Shown: piece by piece, positions 8,453 through 19,939 of the stretch
Layout: each line of letters begins with the position of its first letter
Position numbering within the stretch: position 1 is the stretch's first letter
From: Drosophila miranda
Lineage: Eukaryota; Arthropoda; Insecta; Diptera; Drosophilidae
NCBI RefSeq assembly: GCF_003369915.1
Contig: NW_022881603.1
Span: forward strand, 6,431,249-6,495,248
DNA: 64,000 nt
Direction: 5' to 3'
Program-made: the position numbers and the translations under genes
The notes under the pieces: model-generated
What the model was told of the DNA's origin: nothing
Seen by the model: the letters and a program-made list of their open reading frames with translations, nothing else
Databases searched by the model: none

Positions 8453-10706
8453 TTAACGGCGCTTGGCTGGCGGCAGACTCAGCAGATAGTCGAGGGCCTT
8501 CTGGATCGCTGGCGGGATTGGTGGCGGAGTCGGCAAATGGTCGCCCTGTGGCTGGAAACCGTTCTCATCATCAGCCGAGTAGTTCAGGGTAATCAGATTT
8601 CCTTCCGGCGAGGTGTAGGAGACAGAGCCCCTGGCGATGATTACGTCGCTGCTGTCCGGGGAGGTAGCCTTCTTCAGGGTGCCCGTTTCTTCGGCCTTGA
8701 TTCCGTTGGCTGTCTCATAGCTGCAACAGGCAACGCAACCGAAATGAACGAAAGAAAGAAATAAAAACCAATTTTCAAATGGTTTAACCAAATTCACCTT
8801 GAAATCTTGCGAAATTTCTTTGACAATATTAATTTAAGTTCGCGATTTCTGTTTAAGATTAATGTCTTTTTTTTATATTTGAATGAGTCACTAACTGGCG
8901 CTAGACTTTTTTATACCCGCATTCAAAGCCATAATACTGCGCCTAACAGTCACCACAAAAACTCTGTTATAGGTTAACAGCGCTGCGCTAATCACTAACA
9001 GGTGCTAGTGCACAACAGCTGATTCGTATAAAAGTGTTTGCACAGTACCGAACAAAACATAACGGGTCTGGAGCATGATGAAATTATAATATTAAGTATT
9101 AACATTATATTATAATATAATATTGTAGTATATAATTATATAGTAATAGTATAATTACATCATGGTCTATCAAATTTGCATTCATATCCGTGTCACTCAT
9201 TCGCTTTCAAACAATTTCTATTTGGCTTCAATTAAATTTTAGACACAATTCCAAAACAAGGGAGTCCTTAAAATTAGCCAGTCATATAGAAAATCAATTA
9301 ATTAATCGGATAAAATTATGTGCTCAGGACTGAGAATCCTGTCTAGCTAGTTATATCAAATCAAATATAAAAATCGACGAATTTAACTTCTTTGAACAAA
9401 TGACCTACGAAAATTATGAATCTTGAAGAAGGATGGGCTTTCATTTAATTTTGTAGTTTTATCTTTGGGAATCCAAGCATTTGTTAGAGCAATACGAATT
9501 CTATAGTAGGATAATATGTAGTCAAACTTACGCATAATTGTAGGAACCATCTGGTTCGATGTTGGACTCCTGGCTGATGATCGCAATGGGCTCCTCGGCC
9601 CGCTGCGGTGCCGCCTCAACCAGGCACATCAGCGCCGTGGCGACCAGGCACAAAACGAACTGCAAAGGGAAGACAGGCAGGAAGGCATTGAGAGTGTTTC
9701 AGCGAGTGTTGGCCGCAAATGTTACTCGAGTTAGTAAACATCTTGAAATCGTGCTCCGATGATATAATGCAAGGCCCCCCACCCCGCCACTTGTTTACCT
9801 GGGAGCCGAGATTTATTGCCTTAGCGCTTTTATTTGCTGTTCTCACATACCATGTTTTAGACACCTTTTGAGGTCGGCAAATAGATGCCAATTAAATATT
9901 TTCCACATTTCCACACACACGACGTATTCCCAATTATCTTGTGCACAAAAGTGCTTTGAAAATTGTGGGGCGTGGTCGGTCGTCCGTCTCATCTCTGTCG
10001 CCGCCATCGTCGCCGTCGCCGTCGCCATCATCGTCACCTTCCCAGTCTCTGTTTCTTTCGAAACCTATGTAGGTTCACCCCAGATCGACTCTTGGGCAAT
10101 TAGCTGCCCAAAAACACTTTGAATGGAACTTGGTTTGGGTTTCGGTTCCATTTTCGTGTCTGAACTTTTCAGTTTAATGTGCCGGCCAGATGGACAGCTG
10201 CCAGGTGTTGTTCTGACCTTTGAATTGCATGCGGGCTCGAGCTCTACTGAGAGCCATTTCGAGCACACGTCTTCGCTGCATCCATTAATTGCCTTTGCCT
10301 TTTAGCCGCTCTAAATGGCATACTGTTGCTGCTGCCACCGTAGGCTGTTCCTCTGTTCCCTGTGCCATAAGCTCCACGCCTGGGGAGTACTTTAATTGCG
10401 GAAGTTATGACGAAGGTCCCTGAATGGTCTTGAAGGGTCTTAAGTGTTAATGTGCGTTTTAGAGGTGTACGAGTTTACGATTGATTTATGCTGTCTGCAC
10501 TTTTACTACTCAAATGTGTGTCTGGCTCTGTCTGGGAGTAAGTGTGGCAGAGAATTAATGAAAGCAGTTTGAGGATAATGAAAGGTATCGTATCCTTTCT
10601 TTTGCCTCTTCTAATCATGTTCTAATCACCCCAACATTGTTCATCCAATCCTTTTTAAGAACGGTCTGAAATCCCCAAACTTGTGCGATTCACTTACATT
10701 TTTCAT
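8453..10706 (-). CDS. Cpr49Ae: RR-1 cuticle protein, Cpr49Ae-like
   Basis: Predicted secreted chitin-binding cuticle protein. I resolve three exons: 10698-10706 (ATG plus two codons), 9532-9659 and 8453-8720, joined across introns of 1038 and 811 bp with GTAAGT donors and CAG acceptors. This gives 134 residues, the length I recall for Cpr49Ae. A signal peptide ([19 protein letters not shown]) precedes a segment rich in acidic residues ([12 protein letters not shown]) and an RR-1 domain with [20 protein letters not shown]. The C-terminus is [11 protein letters not shown] tiny first exon coding only the first residues is typical of Cpr genes. All splice sites and the frame are intact. A TATA box lies about 100 bp upstream. 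It sits between the duplicated Cpr49Af-like gene and the Or49a pseudogene. Confidence 0.85.
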
Positions 10707-10808
10707 GTTGTACCACATACAATATTGTAATCCAAAGGCCTAGCACTGCAGTTGTTAATTGAACAAACGTTTTCTATTTAATGATACCCAATGCCGGCAG
10801 GTGAGTCT

Positions 10809-10815
10809 ATTTATA
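10809..10815 (-). promoter_or_regulatory. TATA box of Cpr49Ae
   Basis: TATAAAT on the minus strand, about 103 bp upstream of the start codon and suitably placed for the short first exon. Confidence 0.6.
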
Positions 10816-12096
10816 CGAAAATGCACGGTGCGGCGGGCGCTGCCAGCAGTGCAGTTGGCAGAGCATCGCAAACACACACACACTCACACAGACGGAGGCA
10901 AGCATCTACTGCACGAGTACGAATCCAAACCAATAGAGTGCGCGGGCGGTGGGCGGAGGGCGGGTGGCGTTATGTGGAGGCAAAAAAGAGAAAAGAAAAA
11001 GTAAATTAAAGATTCAACGCCTAAGTCGCCGATGTCGACGGCGCAGCGCTCGGAAAGAGCAGCAGAGGCAGAGAGTCAGCCTGTCCACAGGCACCGGCCG
11101 CTAGGAGGCACCGGGGGGTAGGCAGGCAGGCATGCAGGCAGAGCCACGACGCTCAGCTGTTCTGGGCAAGCAGTTCAGAATCAGCTTTGTACTAAGTTTA
11201 ATTTATGCAATTGTTTCAGGTTTTTGCAGACAGACTGCACATTTAAATAGATTGCCGGTAATGGTAATTGCATCAGCCAGCGGAAATAGTAAGGCACCAA
11301 GAAAACACCGAGCAAACGGCCAACGAAAAATGGTCTTAGGTTTAATGATACTGGGGAGGAATATCGGTATCACTCCCATCAGGCCCGGCGGCCCTGCCAC
11401 CTGACTCGAAATGGGGCAGCCTCAGGGTTTTCGGGGATTTAAATGCGCCTCCATTAATCGTCTATTGACATCAAAGTCAGGCGGCAAGACCCTCAGACTG
11501 AGGCTGCAGTTGCAGTCGAGGCTGTGCAGGAGGTTAAAATGCCAGAAATTGCTAAACGCCAAGGGGCCATCGTAGTCGTCGTCGTCGTCATCGTCGCTGC
11601 CAAAGTGTAGGCGCGTCTAATGAATACTTAGCCTGGGCCAGCAGATGGGGCCAGACCTTGACTCCAAGACTCCGACTCTAGCCCCGACACAGACGGCGGC
11701 AGAATTTCGTGACAAGATTGTCCCAAAGATTGTGAGCATATACTCGTACTATTGCTATTGTATTGCTATTGTCTTTGGCAACCGAAAATCCAAGCTTGTT
11801 TTCGGCTAAAGTTGGATTCGAAGTGGAGGTCCAACTCGGGTGCCGTTTGCCTGATGATTGTTTCCCTCGGCGTTTCTGGTGGCCGTAATTATGAAGACAT
11901 TCGGCTGCAATAATTATAATATTTATTGTTCTACTTTTTAATATGTTTAATTTAGGATCGCTCGCTCGCTGCTCACTGAATTTCCGCTCCGAGATGAGGG
12001 CATTTTGTGTGCAAATTTTGTTGGGCAAGAACCTTGAAATATGTATTACGCATGACTTCTCTGATTACGAGCCACAAACTACACAGATGCCACAAA

Positions 12097-12207
12097 ATGT
12101 CAGTCGCTGTCTGCCGTCTGGTTCTGGTACTTTTCTTCAACCTGTTCTCGCCCGCTGTCCACTCTGAAAGTCGCGGCGGGTTCTTTATGGCACACAACAT
12201 AATGTAA
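12097..12207 (+). CDS. possible small secreted peptide or first exon
   Basis: A 36-codon frame opens with MSVAVCRLVLVLFFNLFSP, a good signal-peptide shape (short n-region, hydrophobic core, AVHS before a likely cleavage site), then ESRGGFF and a stop soon after. It could be a first exon spliced onward, since many cuticle and secreted protein genes start this way, or chance hydrophobic coding. No downstream exon was recognised and no TATA box is obvious. Confidence 0.2.
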   Translation: MSVAVCRLVLVLFFNLFSPAVHSESRGGFFMAHNIM

Positions 12208-12663
12208 TTTGTTTTAAAGATGTTTGCGCAGCGTCTGCAATTTGATACCTAGCAAAGAGCAGGGTATAATGCGCCAGCGGTACACTCAAAACTTGAAGTT
12301 TGCAACGAACCTCGTTAAATAAAACTATTTTGAATTGTCAAAAACTTAAGAGGATTTAATTTAAATTTCACTCAAATGAGTCTGGAATTCACCACCAACA
12401 ACCAATTGAAGGAATATTTGAGAAGACTAATCTGGGTCTGGAATAAAATTCTCAGGTCACCAACAGATCCTTACCAGAGTATTTGGAGCTCGACTATCCA
12501 CCTGAATAGGCCCGTGTTTATTTAGCGTTGCGTAAGAAGCTAGAGCCGCCTTTGGCATGGTCTTCGGTCTGGCCTGGCATACTTTGAAACGGCTAATGCT
12601 AATGTCAATGAAGGCATAAATAAATAATTGCGCATAGCTGGGGCTGAAGCAGCAGTAGCACTC

Positions 12664-12735
12664 AATGGCTGGAGACGCTGCAACGCTGCATCGCTGCACC
12701 ACTGCTCCGATGCACCGCTGCACTGCTGCAGACGT
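12664..12735 (+). repeat. degenerate GCTGCA trinucleotide repeat
   Basis: Imperfect runs of CTGCA, CGCTGCA and CATCGCTGC. Low-complexity expansion with no coding support. Confidence 0.6.
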
Positions 12736-14727
12736 CGAACCAGTTGCGGTGGTTAAATGTCAGTGCTTCTGGTCATGTCGAGAAAACAGCTACTGCACCG
12801 CTGCGGGCATCACGCGGAGATTACGCGGAGAATGGGGCTCGGATCTTGGAATGGGCAATGGTTCCCCGCGCGGGGGACGTCGGTGCTGCCCATTTAATGG
12901 TCAAGGATGCACTTGAGTAACTTTGCTCCGCTTTGCCAGCGTAAACTGGTTCGCCTCTGTCTGGTGTGGTCAGGGAAGCTGAACTGGTAGCTGGAGCTCT
13001 GTCGGGGCTGAATCATCTTCTGACCTTGAAGCCTGCAGCATTGGAATGGGTTCTATGACGCCGACTAAAATGCAGTTGCAGTTTATGCTGATATCGATGC
13101 TAATCCGTCTGGGTACGCGTCGGGGTATCTTTGGGCACAGTAGTCTTCGCATTAATGTGATTTATGCAAATTGACAGCGGTCTTAAATGGCAGAGGGATC
13201 CATCCGCAGCACGTGGGCATCGTCGATTACGAATCATGGCTAATTAATGCAAATCGCGGCCAAGACATTTAATATGCGGGAGTGGGTCTTCTAGCAACTC
13301 CCCAATTATCATATGTCAAGTGAAGCTAAACACTTTTGTTTCGCTCTTTTAATTAATTAAAAAAAAACGTCAAAAGTTTTCGGAGATTAAGTTAAACGTT
13401 TGGCTTACACGATTTGTCAATACTTACATGGATATGTATAATTGCCACTTGAATAAACGATGTTCTAATTGTTTTGCCACTCAAGTGTGAGGTATTTAGT
13501 TTTATTAGCCCAAGCCGTTGATGGGTGTATGATTTACGTATATTAATATTTGAGTACTTTATGTATTAGCAATCAGCACAGAGTTACTGATCTAATACAG
13601 TAGGACCATCGGACATCTAAATTGAAAGTTTGTTATTCTTTTGCCACGAGACGATCTACACGAAACCATTATTTAGTTTGGATTACATGATAAATTCATT
13701 GGTTAGACATTTATCAAGCCCTCAGATAACGAGTTTGGCTCTATCTTCCGATAGATGAAGCGAATTAGGAGCTGACATAATTCCGGAGTGAATATTTAAA
13801 GACTGAAGCTAAATAAATTCGAGCAAATTAATTGGATGGCAAATATTCAACGGCTCGTTTATGAAAAACAGCCAATAAAGATCTTTTGTTTGGGCTTTGG
13901 GCTAATCTGTTTAACGCATTCCGCAGATCTTCTTCCAAAAGACCCAGCAGTGGGACCATAAAGTCTCCGAATGGGCAGCGCTGGACATTTATGGGTCCGG
14001 TTGAGAGCAAAGTGTGGTTTCGATTTGAATGGAAGCCGATTTTGTTTGGACCTTTGGGTGTTTATACGAGACTCTACGATACTTCGTATGCAAATTTTAT
14101 TATATCAAATGAGCCATATTCTCGTTTTAAGATAGGCATTAAAGGTTCCAATTAATAAAACAAAAGTGGAATTATTAACTATTCTTGGCCGGCTGGCACG
14201 TGACTTTGGCTGGACAGTGTAGCTGCAATCACAGCGCTATTGTTGCACTTGTTGACTGCTGTCAAATCGCACGCGAAATGTGAAGGCCGGCTATGCAATC
14301 GAGATGACTCCCCTCCCCAGCCCGAATGCCACTACACTACTCTCCACTCCATGTATCATCTCCAACGCCAACTCCAACTTCATTCATATTCATTCATGGG
14401 GCCGTGTCTCAGTCGCCCCATTCATGCTTTATTCACCTCAATTTCTGATGGAAATAATAAATTAAATTTGACTGAATCGAGTTGAGGTAAAGAGTGGGAA
14501 AACATGGGAAAATATATACAAAGGTGCAAAAATGCTGAAAGAGATCCAGTTATGGATTAGAAAACTCTGACATACGAGTATATTTCAATAAACATAATTC
14601 CTTTAAAATAAGGTTTATTAGCTAGCGAAAAATTGAAAATACAAATTAATAAAATCAAGGAAATTTTTCTATACATAGAATAAATAATAATTGACGTTTA
14701 AACATATTCTATATACTGAAGAATAGA

Positions 14728-17002
14728 TCACTTTCCCACTGTTTGTCGCATAGCCGTAAAGAATCGATAGGTGATGGTCATCAACTGTCAAACCAGTTGG
14801 AAAATTATTCAAATTAAAACAAACGAGGGGGAACGTTGTGAGTTGCTGCGGACACCGCAACTCTACAGTTATACCCGATACTTAGTCAGTATTGCTCTCC
14901 TCCGGCAGACGCAGCTAATATTAAACGACACGACAAAGAGTGCGTGCGAGAGAGACAGAAAATCAGTCTGAGCGTGACGTCGGGCGCTGCGTAGCCAGTG
15001 CAAATTGATTTGTTCCTTTTGGGTATAAAAATGATCCGATCTGATCCAGATTTTAGTGAGATCTAACAGAAGTGCGGATACCAAATTTGGTTACTCTAGC
15101 CTTAATATTCTCTGAGATTTGTGGATGCCCCAGATTTTCGTCCTTTGCGGGGGCGAAAGGGGGTGTGGCGAAATTTGGACACGAAACGGTCAAGGTCCGA
15201 TATCACAGGAGTGTGGATACCAAATTTGGTTGCTCTGGCTCTTATGGGTTCTGACATCCTCATATTTTGCAATTGGCAAAGCCGACCATGAAACCTGTGT
15301 GTTAGAGAGAGACAGAGCGAGAAAGAATGAAATTGTTTTCTTGATTCTGGCTATAATAATTATACGATCTGGTTGAGATTTTACACTCTAGGAAATATAG
15401 TCATCCTCTACGATTCTGCGTTTTTGGTTTTATCGTATCTTTAAAAATGTGGATGCCACAGATTTTCGTCTTTTGTGGGGGCGGAAGTGGGCGGGGCGAA
15501 GTTTTGAAATATATTTTTGTAGCAGTGACATATCACAGACGTCTGGATCCAAAACAACGTTGCTCTAGCTCTTATAGTCTTTGAGCACTAGGCGCTGAAG
15601 GGGACGGACAGACGGACAGACGGACGGACGGACAGACAGACAGGGCTCAATCGACTCGGCTATTGATGCTGATCAAGGATATATATACTTTATGGGGTCG
15701 GAAACGATTCCTTCTGGACGTTACACACATCCACTTTTACCACAAATCTAATATACCCCAATACTCATTTTGAGTATCGGGTATAAAAACGAGAGGTTTA
15801 CCCACGATCTTAAAGGTGTCAAGGGATATAATGATAATACCCTTTGCGGATATCTCCGCTGGACGCTGGGCGCGAGCCATAATACGGATGAGGTCTTTCT
15901 TATAGCGTATGGATCCATCATACCAATATTGCGAATAGGCAGCCATGGAAATGCTGGAACTCTGAAGGGGAAAAGTTTAGTGTTTACCGAGATTATATAT
16001 ATGTACTTCGTACCAAGTCGATCAGCCGCTGCGCATAGGAGCTGATCATGTAGGACATTCCCTCCTCATTTCGGCCTTCGACAACGGTGTAGAAGCCAAT
16101 GCAGCAGAGCAGACTGGCTGTGGTAAAAAGATTGGAGGCCAAGAGAATGCCAAAAATCTGATTCACCTCCTTGTGCAACCTTTAACAAAGTGCAAAGCCT
16201 CAGCACTTATTAAATATCCGTGATGTGAAAAATTCCCACCTGAGGATCAGCTGATGTTTCTGCACGAGGCTGGCCAAGAACTCACAATCCTCTCTTTCTC
16301 GTTCTCGACTCGGAAGGTATGCGGCCAGCTTCTTGGCCAGATATCCAAAGTGCATGGAGATCTGGCTCGAGACACACATCATCCAGAGGTCTGCGCCCAA
16401 ACTGACATTGACGACGAATTGGCTGTATGTTAAGTCCATGAAATAGGCTACCGCATAGCCTAGGGGAGTATCCGAGCTGAAGCAGAGCTGCGTTGGAAAG
16501 GTCCGTAGAAAGGGAAAATGTCCCTTTAGAAAATACTTCATAAAAGACTGAAGAAGAGGCCCTATTGCCATCACGGTCATCATGAAGTAGTAAGAGTACA
16601 ACACATATCGCGTCGATCGGGAAGATAGTATCTGTTAACCTCATACTCCCTCCGAAGCGACTCGTCCGCAGGATACAATTCCTTCAAACTTAGGATAAGC
16701 GTACGCAGTCGTTTGCTGTAGATTATTAGGGTGACGAACTTCTCTGCTGCACTGAGCATGTAGAAAAAGTGGAGGGCCCGGCGCATGATTTTGGATGGAC
16801 TCCCGGCCACAGACTCCACCTGGAGACACTCTAGGGCCACGAATAAAGCCTCATAAGAGCTGCTGGCAATGCATAAGTAGCAGCGGAGGAGACCCTTCTG
16901 CTACGATGGCCTGGCCGAGTCCAGAAAGTCGTATCCCAATGTCTTGAACATTATGTTCGCCAAAAAGGTGAAGTCCTGGTATTCGCGTTGCTTCTCCTGC
17001 AT
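14728..17002 (-). pseudogene. Or49a: odorant receptor Or49a, degenerate
   Basis: The encoded family is seven-transmembrane insect odorant receptors of olfactory neurons. Exons read 16240-17002, 16014-16179, 15806-15961 and 14728-14784, with splice sites that keep phase. Recognisable segments include SPSKIMRRALHFFYML, SLGADLWMMCVSSQISMHFG, LLASNLFTT, SLRYKK-like SIRYKK and a last exon starting LMTITYRFF. Length without the indel would be about 379 residues, slightly short for the family. Lesions: an in-frame TAG at 16901-16903 (codon 34, where family members have Trp); an extra AT at about 16605-16606 that shifts frame in the Tyr-rich membrane segment; loss of about ten residues in frame near 16040, before the SSYAQRLIDL stretch; and an ISY copy in the last intron. 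The first two alone abolish a full receptor. Identification was from memory of the Drosophila protein and should be confirmed by alignment. Confidence 0.88.
14824..15786 (-). mobile_element. ISY-like element, group A, in Or49a last intron
   Basis: Inserted between the GTGGGT donor at 15805 and the ACAG acceptor at 14785. It has an internal deletion that removes the third P repeat and most of the second Q segment (junction near 15053). It interrupts no exon, so it may not by itself have killed the gene. Confidence 0.85.
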
Positions 17003-17866
17003 CTTTTTGTTTTGCCGCTTTTCGACTTCTGATATTTTGAAAGGTTTGTATTCCAGCTCTTAACTTGTTTGTGTTTTTCGACAATCGTAGGCTTTATACC
17101 CTAAAAGGGAGGAAAACGTCCATCGATTGTCCTATACACAATTGTCCATTGAATAATTGATGTTCTAATTGTTTTGTTAAATATGAGGTTATTATAAAGT
17201 TGTTGGTACGATGACTATACGTAGTATACAGCCTTGATTAATAAATAATTGCAGTGAAATTAATTGGAGTTAGATCCGAATCAATTGTTGTTTGGGTATA
17301 ACTTTTTATACATGCTGTTATAAAAAAACTATTCATCATTAATTAAATCTGGTCCTTAAGATACTAAAAGTTGTTTAGTTAATATAACATGCAATTATAT
17401 AAAGAAAGTTAATTATTATGTGATTTCCAATAGCGCTCATGTAAGCCACTGGGAGAAGCCGGAAAATAATGGAAACATTTATTTATAATTTATTCAGTGG
17501 CTTCTCGAATTTCACTACTGATTATATAAAATTCATATAGCAGACATTTGCATATACAACTTCTTATGGTTAGGCAAAAACTTAACGCCCCCCAACTGTG
17601 TTTCAGCCACTTTATTCGATTGCCTTGCCAACCGTTTTGCCGCATTTTGGCAGCGATTGGCTCAAAAGTGGCTCAACTCTTTGCTCTTGATTTTAATTAC
17701 TTATACAGTCAGCAAATTATAATAAAAAACAATCTAAATTCTAAACGGAAATTGACAAAACTCTCTGTTCGCAAAAGTAAGAGATGAGCGTTGACCGAAT
17801 ACAATGAACTTTATGGACTATAGACTGAAATTAGATGCTTTTGCTAAATTGGTCTCCAAAGTTGGT
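17003..17866. other. divergent promoter region of Or49a and the cuticle pseudogene
   Basis: 864 bp of AT-rich DNA between head-to-head genes. No mobile element recognised. A plus-strand frame at 17548-17787 shows no domain. Confidence 0.5.
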
Positions 17867-17873
17867 TATAAAA
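17867..17873 (+). promoter_or_regulatory. TATA box of the cuticle pseudogene
   Basis: TATAAAA, 69 bp upstream of the start codon, with a likely start site about 30 bp downstream near CTGTTACAGTTC. Confidence 0.65.
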
Positions 17874-17941
17874 CGATCCGTTGGTCTGCGAAACTGTTAC
17901 AGTTCTGTCGGGTAGATCAGCGTTGAAAGTTGTTATCGAAA

Positions 17942-18568
17942 ATGTCTCTAAAACTGGTAAATCATAGTGTGCCCTCCAGGAAGTGATGTGTTCTAATCCA
18001 AAGTTGATGTGTTTGCAGTTGTCGTGCCTTTTCGTGCTGGTTTTGGCCGCGATCGCCTGCGAGGGGCAGACCCAATACAATCCGTATCTGAGGAACCCCT
18101 ACTACAGGGACCTGTACTACAAAAACCGCGATCTGTACAATCTGCTCCGCTACTACGAAGGCTTCTACAAAAAGTACAACCCCTTCATTGCTTCAACGCC
18201 CAGGCCCGCGTTGTGGCCCAGTCCAACGAGGCCAACTACGGCACGGGATCCTATGTCTACAACTATGAGACGGAGAACGGCATCCACGGTGAGGAGCGCG
18301 GTGTGCCCGTCAATATAGGCAACCAGGAGCAGGAGGAACAGGTCGAGGGTGCCTACTCCTACATCTCGCCGGAGGGTCTGCGCGTGGGCGTCAAATACGT
18401 GGCCGATGCCAACGGCTTCCGTCCAGTGATCACCTGTTAGTATGCCCAGTATGATATTGCATGAGCTAAACACTACAGTGAAGTATTTCTCTTTCAAATG
18501 ATGGCGTAAGCTCTGCCTTCTATGCCAGCCAGCCTGCCCCGGCAAATGTGGTCTACACGAAGCATTGA
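17942..18568 (+). pseudogene. RR-1 cuticle protein pseudogene, possibly Cpr49Ad
   Basis: Exon 1 (17942-17956, MSLKL) joins exon 2 at 18019 to give a signal peptide (LSCLFVLVLAAIACEG) and a Tyr-rich spacer (NPYYRDLYYKNRDLYNLL). The RR-1 domain follows (SYVYNYETENG, GAYSYISPEGLRVGVKY, ADANGFRPVIT). The spacer and the domain are in different frames: one base is missing (or two are extra) near 18185-18195. Exon 2 should end at 18435 before GTTAGT. The expected last exon, coding YDGVSSAFYASQPAPAN and VVYTKH then TGA at 18566, is still readable from 18498, but its acceptor is TTTCAA where TTTCAG is needed (18496-18497). Two independent lesions make a normal protein impossible. With both allowed for, the length would be about 167 residues, which together with position suggests Cpr49Ad; the symbol is left blank because I am not certain. 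Confidence 0.85.
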
Positions 18569-18629
18569 GGCAAGATTTCTTCCTATTCATTGTTACTTGA
18601 GTGAAATAAGTGTGTTCAGCCTTCTTCTT

Positions 18630-18635
18630 AATAAA
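18630..18635 (+). terminator. polyadenylation signal AATAAA
   Basis: Lies 62 bp past the stop codon of the cuticle pseudogene; consistent with its former 3' end. Confidence 0.55.
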
Positions 18636-19404
18636 AATATAATCTTAACAAATCGTTTTTGATCTTTGAAAGCCCCTGAATCATGACTCTAAAAATGCAC
18701 ATCGCAGTTAGCTTAGGCCTTGCTTGTCCATTGATTCAGAACATTTGTATTTGATCCTCTTAACTATTGATAAAAGTATTACCAATCTGGAATCCACCAT
18801 TTCCATGCAAAATCACTCAGAGATATTATACTTTGACGACCTTTAGCCTTACCTATCAATAGATGCAAAACAGGCTTAAATTGGATCGAATAAAGTAATT
18901 CATACAAATAATAGAGCGCAGCGTGATCAATGACATATGTTTGTACCGTAATGCTTACAGTCTTCTCCTCCTCCATAACCACATATGGCCATAAACTGAC
19001 GAACGCCATTTTGCCTTCCTTCGATTGATTTTTTTAAACCACATAAGCTCTTCTTAATAGTACGAAAGCTTTTTCAAATTAGTCTTCAGCACAAAAGTGT
19101 GCTTTTAAAATCTTTTTTGATTATTAAATTTTTTTTATTTTTTTGGGTGAAGGGGATGCCGACAATCGATTTTTTTCTTTTTTTATGAATTATTTGAATT
19201 TTGCCAACATAAACAAAATTCTCTGCAGTTGATTGAATCATTTATTTTCCAATTTTTTTGTCCGAAATAAGTTTAAGTACATTATATATATATATCTATT
19301 ATATACTCCTTAATTTTAATCGAGTACAATTTGATAACATAAATTATACTATACAGACATATGTAGATATCCTTGAGCAAATTCACAAAAATTACCTTAT
19401 TTAT
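18636..19404. other. AT-rich unique sequence
   Basis: Long A/T runs and no recognised element. A 76-codon minus-strand frame (18779-19009) has no identifiable domain. The duplicated LTR sequence starts around 19405. Confidence 0.45.
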
Positions 19405-19939
19405 ACCTACTTAAGGGTATGATCGAGATCCATGCACGCGTTGCTGCCGGTCTCATGGTTAGTCGGGTAGAGTGGGGGTGGGGTAGGGAGAGATCGCGTC
19501 ACGAGCTCGAGCATTAGGAGCAAAGACAATAAAAATAAGTTTCGCGTGCGGTTCAAGGTTCAGACGGAAGAAATTTATAGAGAACTGACAGTGTAGGGAG
19601 ATGAGTCAGCGGAACGAATTCGAGCGGGAGTTGCTTGCGGTGTCATTGCAACTCGGTATGCCCACCCTTCCTTGATCGCACCGGTCCAAATAGGCTGAGT
19701 AATGGGTAACGATCCCTAAAATAAAGGCTCTACTTCTGCTAGGTTACGTCATCTCGGCGCCACATGATCCTTAATAACGGCAACAATTAACGGGAATTCA
19801 TTACAAACAGTTTATTCATTAAACTTTCCTACAAGCTCTCATGGCTGCTAGGAGGGTAGATATATATGTATAAAGGCTATTAAAGTAATAAGGATAATAT
19901 GTTCAAATAAGCTGCAATTAAGATTAATTATATATATAA
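19405..19939 (-). mobile_element. LTR fragment of a tRNA-Lys-primed retroelement, copy 1
   Basis: The same sequence recurs at 21390-21562 and 23785-24305 (landmark ATGATCGAGATCCATGCACG). The part nearest the primer site is missing here. The right end meets an ISY at TATATATAACGAGGGG, exactly as copy 3 does at 24306, so the junction was duplicated as a block. Confidence 0.7.

Larger units (their letters stand above)
10816..14727. other. 3.9-kb intergenic region, no ISY copy
   Basis: The longest stretch of the left half without a recognised mobile element. It holds simple repeats: CA-rich at 10869-10890, CGT triplets near 11572-11600 and GCTGCA-type triplets at about 12670-12735. AT-rich blocks such as TTAATTAATTAA near 13350 also occur. 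It probably contains control DNA for the flanking genes. No domain-bearing frame was found. Confidence 0.55.

Noticed and set aside
8183..8764. 193-codon plus-strand frame
   Set aside because: Antisense to the last Cpr49Ae exon plus TA and GT repeats; the minus strand holds the real exon with splice sites.
15737..15946. Or49a exon 3 truncated by ISY
   Set aside because: The frame seems to run into the ISY, but a GTGGGT donor at 15805 and a well-formed last exon at 14728-14784 show that the ISY lies in an intron.
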